DNA from: a bacterium
GTDB taxonomy: Bacteria > UBA10199 > DSSB01
NCBI GenBank assembly: GCA_030426445.1
Contig: JAUHYS010000006.1
Span: forward strand, 1-22,024
Direction of reading: 5' to 3'
Length of the DNA: 22,024 bases
Part shown: in pieces, positions 21,965 to 22,024 of the stretch
How the letters are laid out: each line of letters begins with the position of its first letter
Position numbering within the stretch: position 1 is the stretch's first letter
Made by a program: the position numbers and the translations under genes
Notes under the pieces: model-generated
The model's database searches: none
What the model saw: only the letters and a program-made list of their open reading frames with translations
Told to the model about the DNA's origin: nothing

Positions 21965-22024
21965 TTCGATTGGAACATTCATTTGGGAGGGTATCTTTTT
22001 CGTAGCGTCTTTTCCTTTTTGTAA

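Larger units (their letters stand above)
10292..22024. mobile_element. Prophage, left part (continues beyond the window)
   Basis: The boundary is the tRNA-Leu 3' fragment next to purA. Inside follow a phage-type ParB-domain methyltransferase, small and large terminase, a DUF1073-type portal and a Mu-F-like head protein, all rightward and mostly overlapping. Two toxin-antitoxin-like cassettes and an unrecognised gene are inserted. No integrase, repressor, capsid, tail or lysis genes are in view. The intact tRNA-Leu and the integrase should lie to the right. Whether everything up to the edge belongs to the element cannot be decided here; the prophage may be degraded. Confidence 0.8.

Overview
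The window joins a bacterial chromosome (1 to about 10,291) to the left part of an integrated prophage (about 10,292 to the right edge). The DNA is fairly AT-rich. The serine-biosynthesis pair of a class V aminotransferase and a long ACT-type SerA, followed by purA, and the complete Mrp-type antiporter operon point to a Gram-negative, free-living bacterium, possibly of the former Deltaproteobacteria/Bdellovibrionota. The organism assignment is a guess from protein resemblance only.

Chromosomal part: 1-4,922 is a tightly packed mrpABCDEFG operon (multisubunit cation/proton antiporter). mrpA is cut by the window edge and mrpB carries an apparent frameshift. On the opposite strand, 4,963-5,799 encodes an unusual protein joining a DUF1016/YhcG-type N-terminal domain to a staphylococcal-nuclease-like domain. 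A relatively GC-rich, self-complementary intergenic segment ending in a terminator-like hairpin follows (5,870-6,120). Then come the aminotransferase, serA and purA.

Prophage part: directly after the purA stop lies the 3' part of a tRNA-Leu(CAG) on the minus strand with no 5' half. This is the usual footprint of a tRNA-integrated element, so the intact tRNA and the integrase are expected beyond the right edge. The phage genes read rightward: an unknown small protein, a ParB-domain adenine methyltransferase, two small proteins (one a zinc ribbon), small and large terminase, portal and Mu-F-like head protein.

This packaging/head block is broken by two addiction/defence-like cassettes. The first, on the opposite strand between terL and the portal gene (14,557-15,699), has a HigA-like XRE regulator, a PIN-domain (VapC-like) protein and a small putative antitoxin, with a promoter whose spacer carries a palindrome. 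The second, just after the Mu-F gene (18,507-20,177), is an AbiEi/AbiEii-like pair behind a fourfold symmetric operator. It is flanked by two diverged copies of the last ~27 codons of the Mu-F gene, as if an element had inserted at the gene's 3' end and re-supplied that end.

A 590-base non-coding stretch before the portal gene is unusually rich in inverted and direct repeats. The window ends with an unrecognised 480-residue protein and two further inverted repeats. No capsid, tail, integrase or lysis gene is visible.
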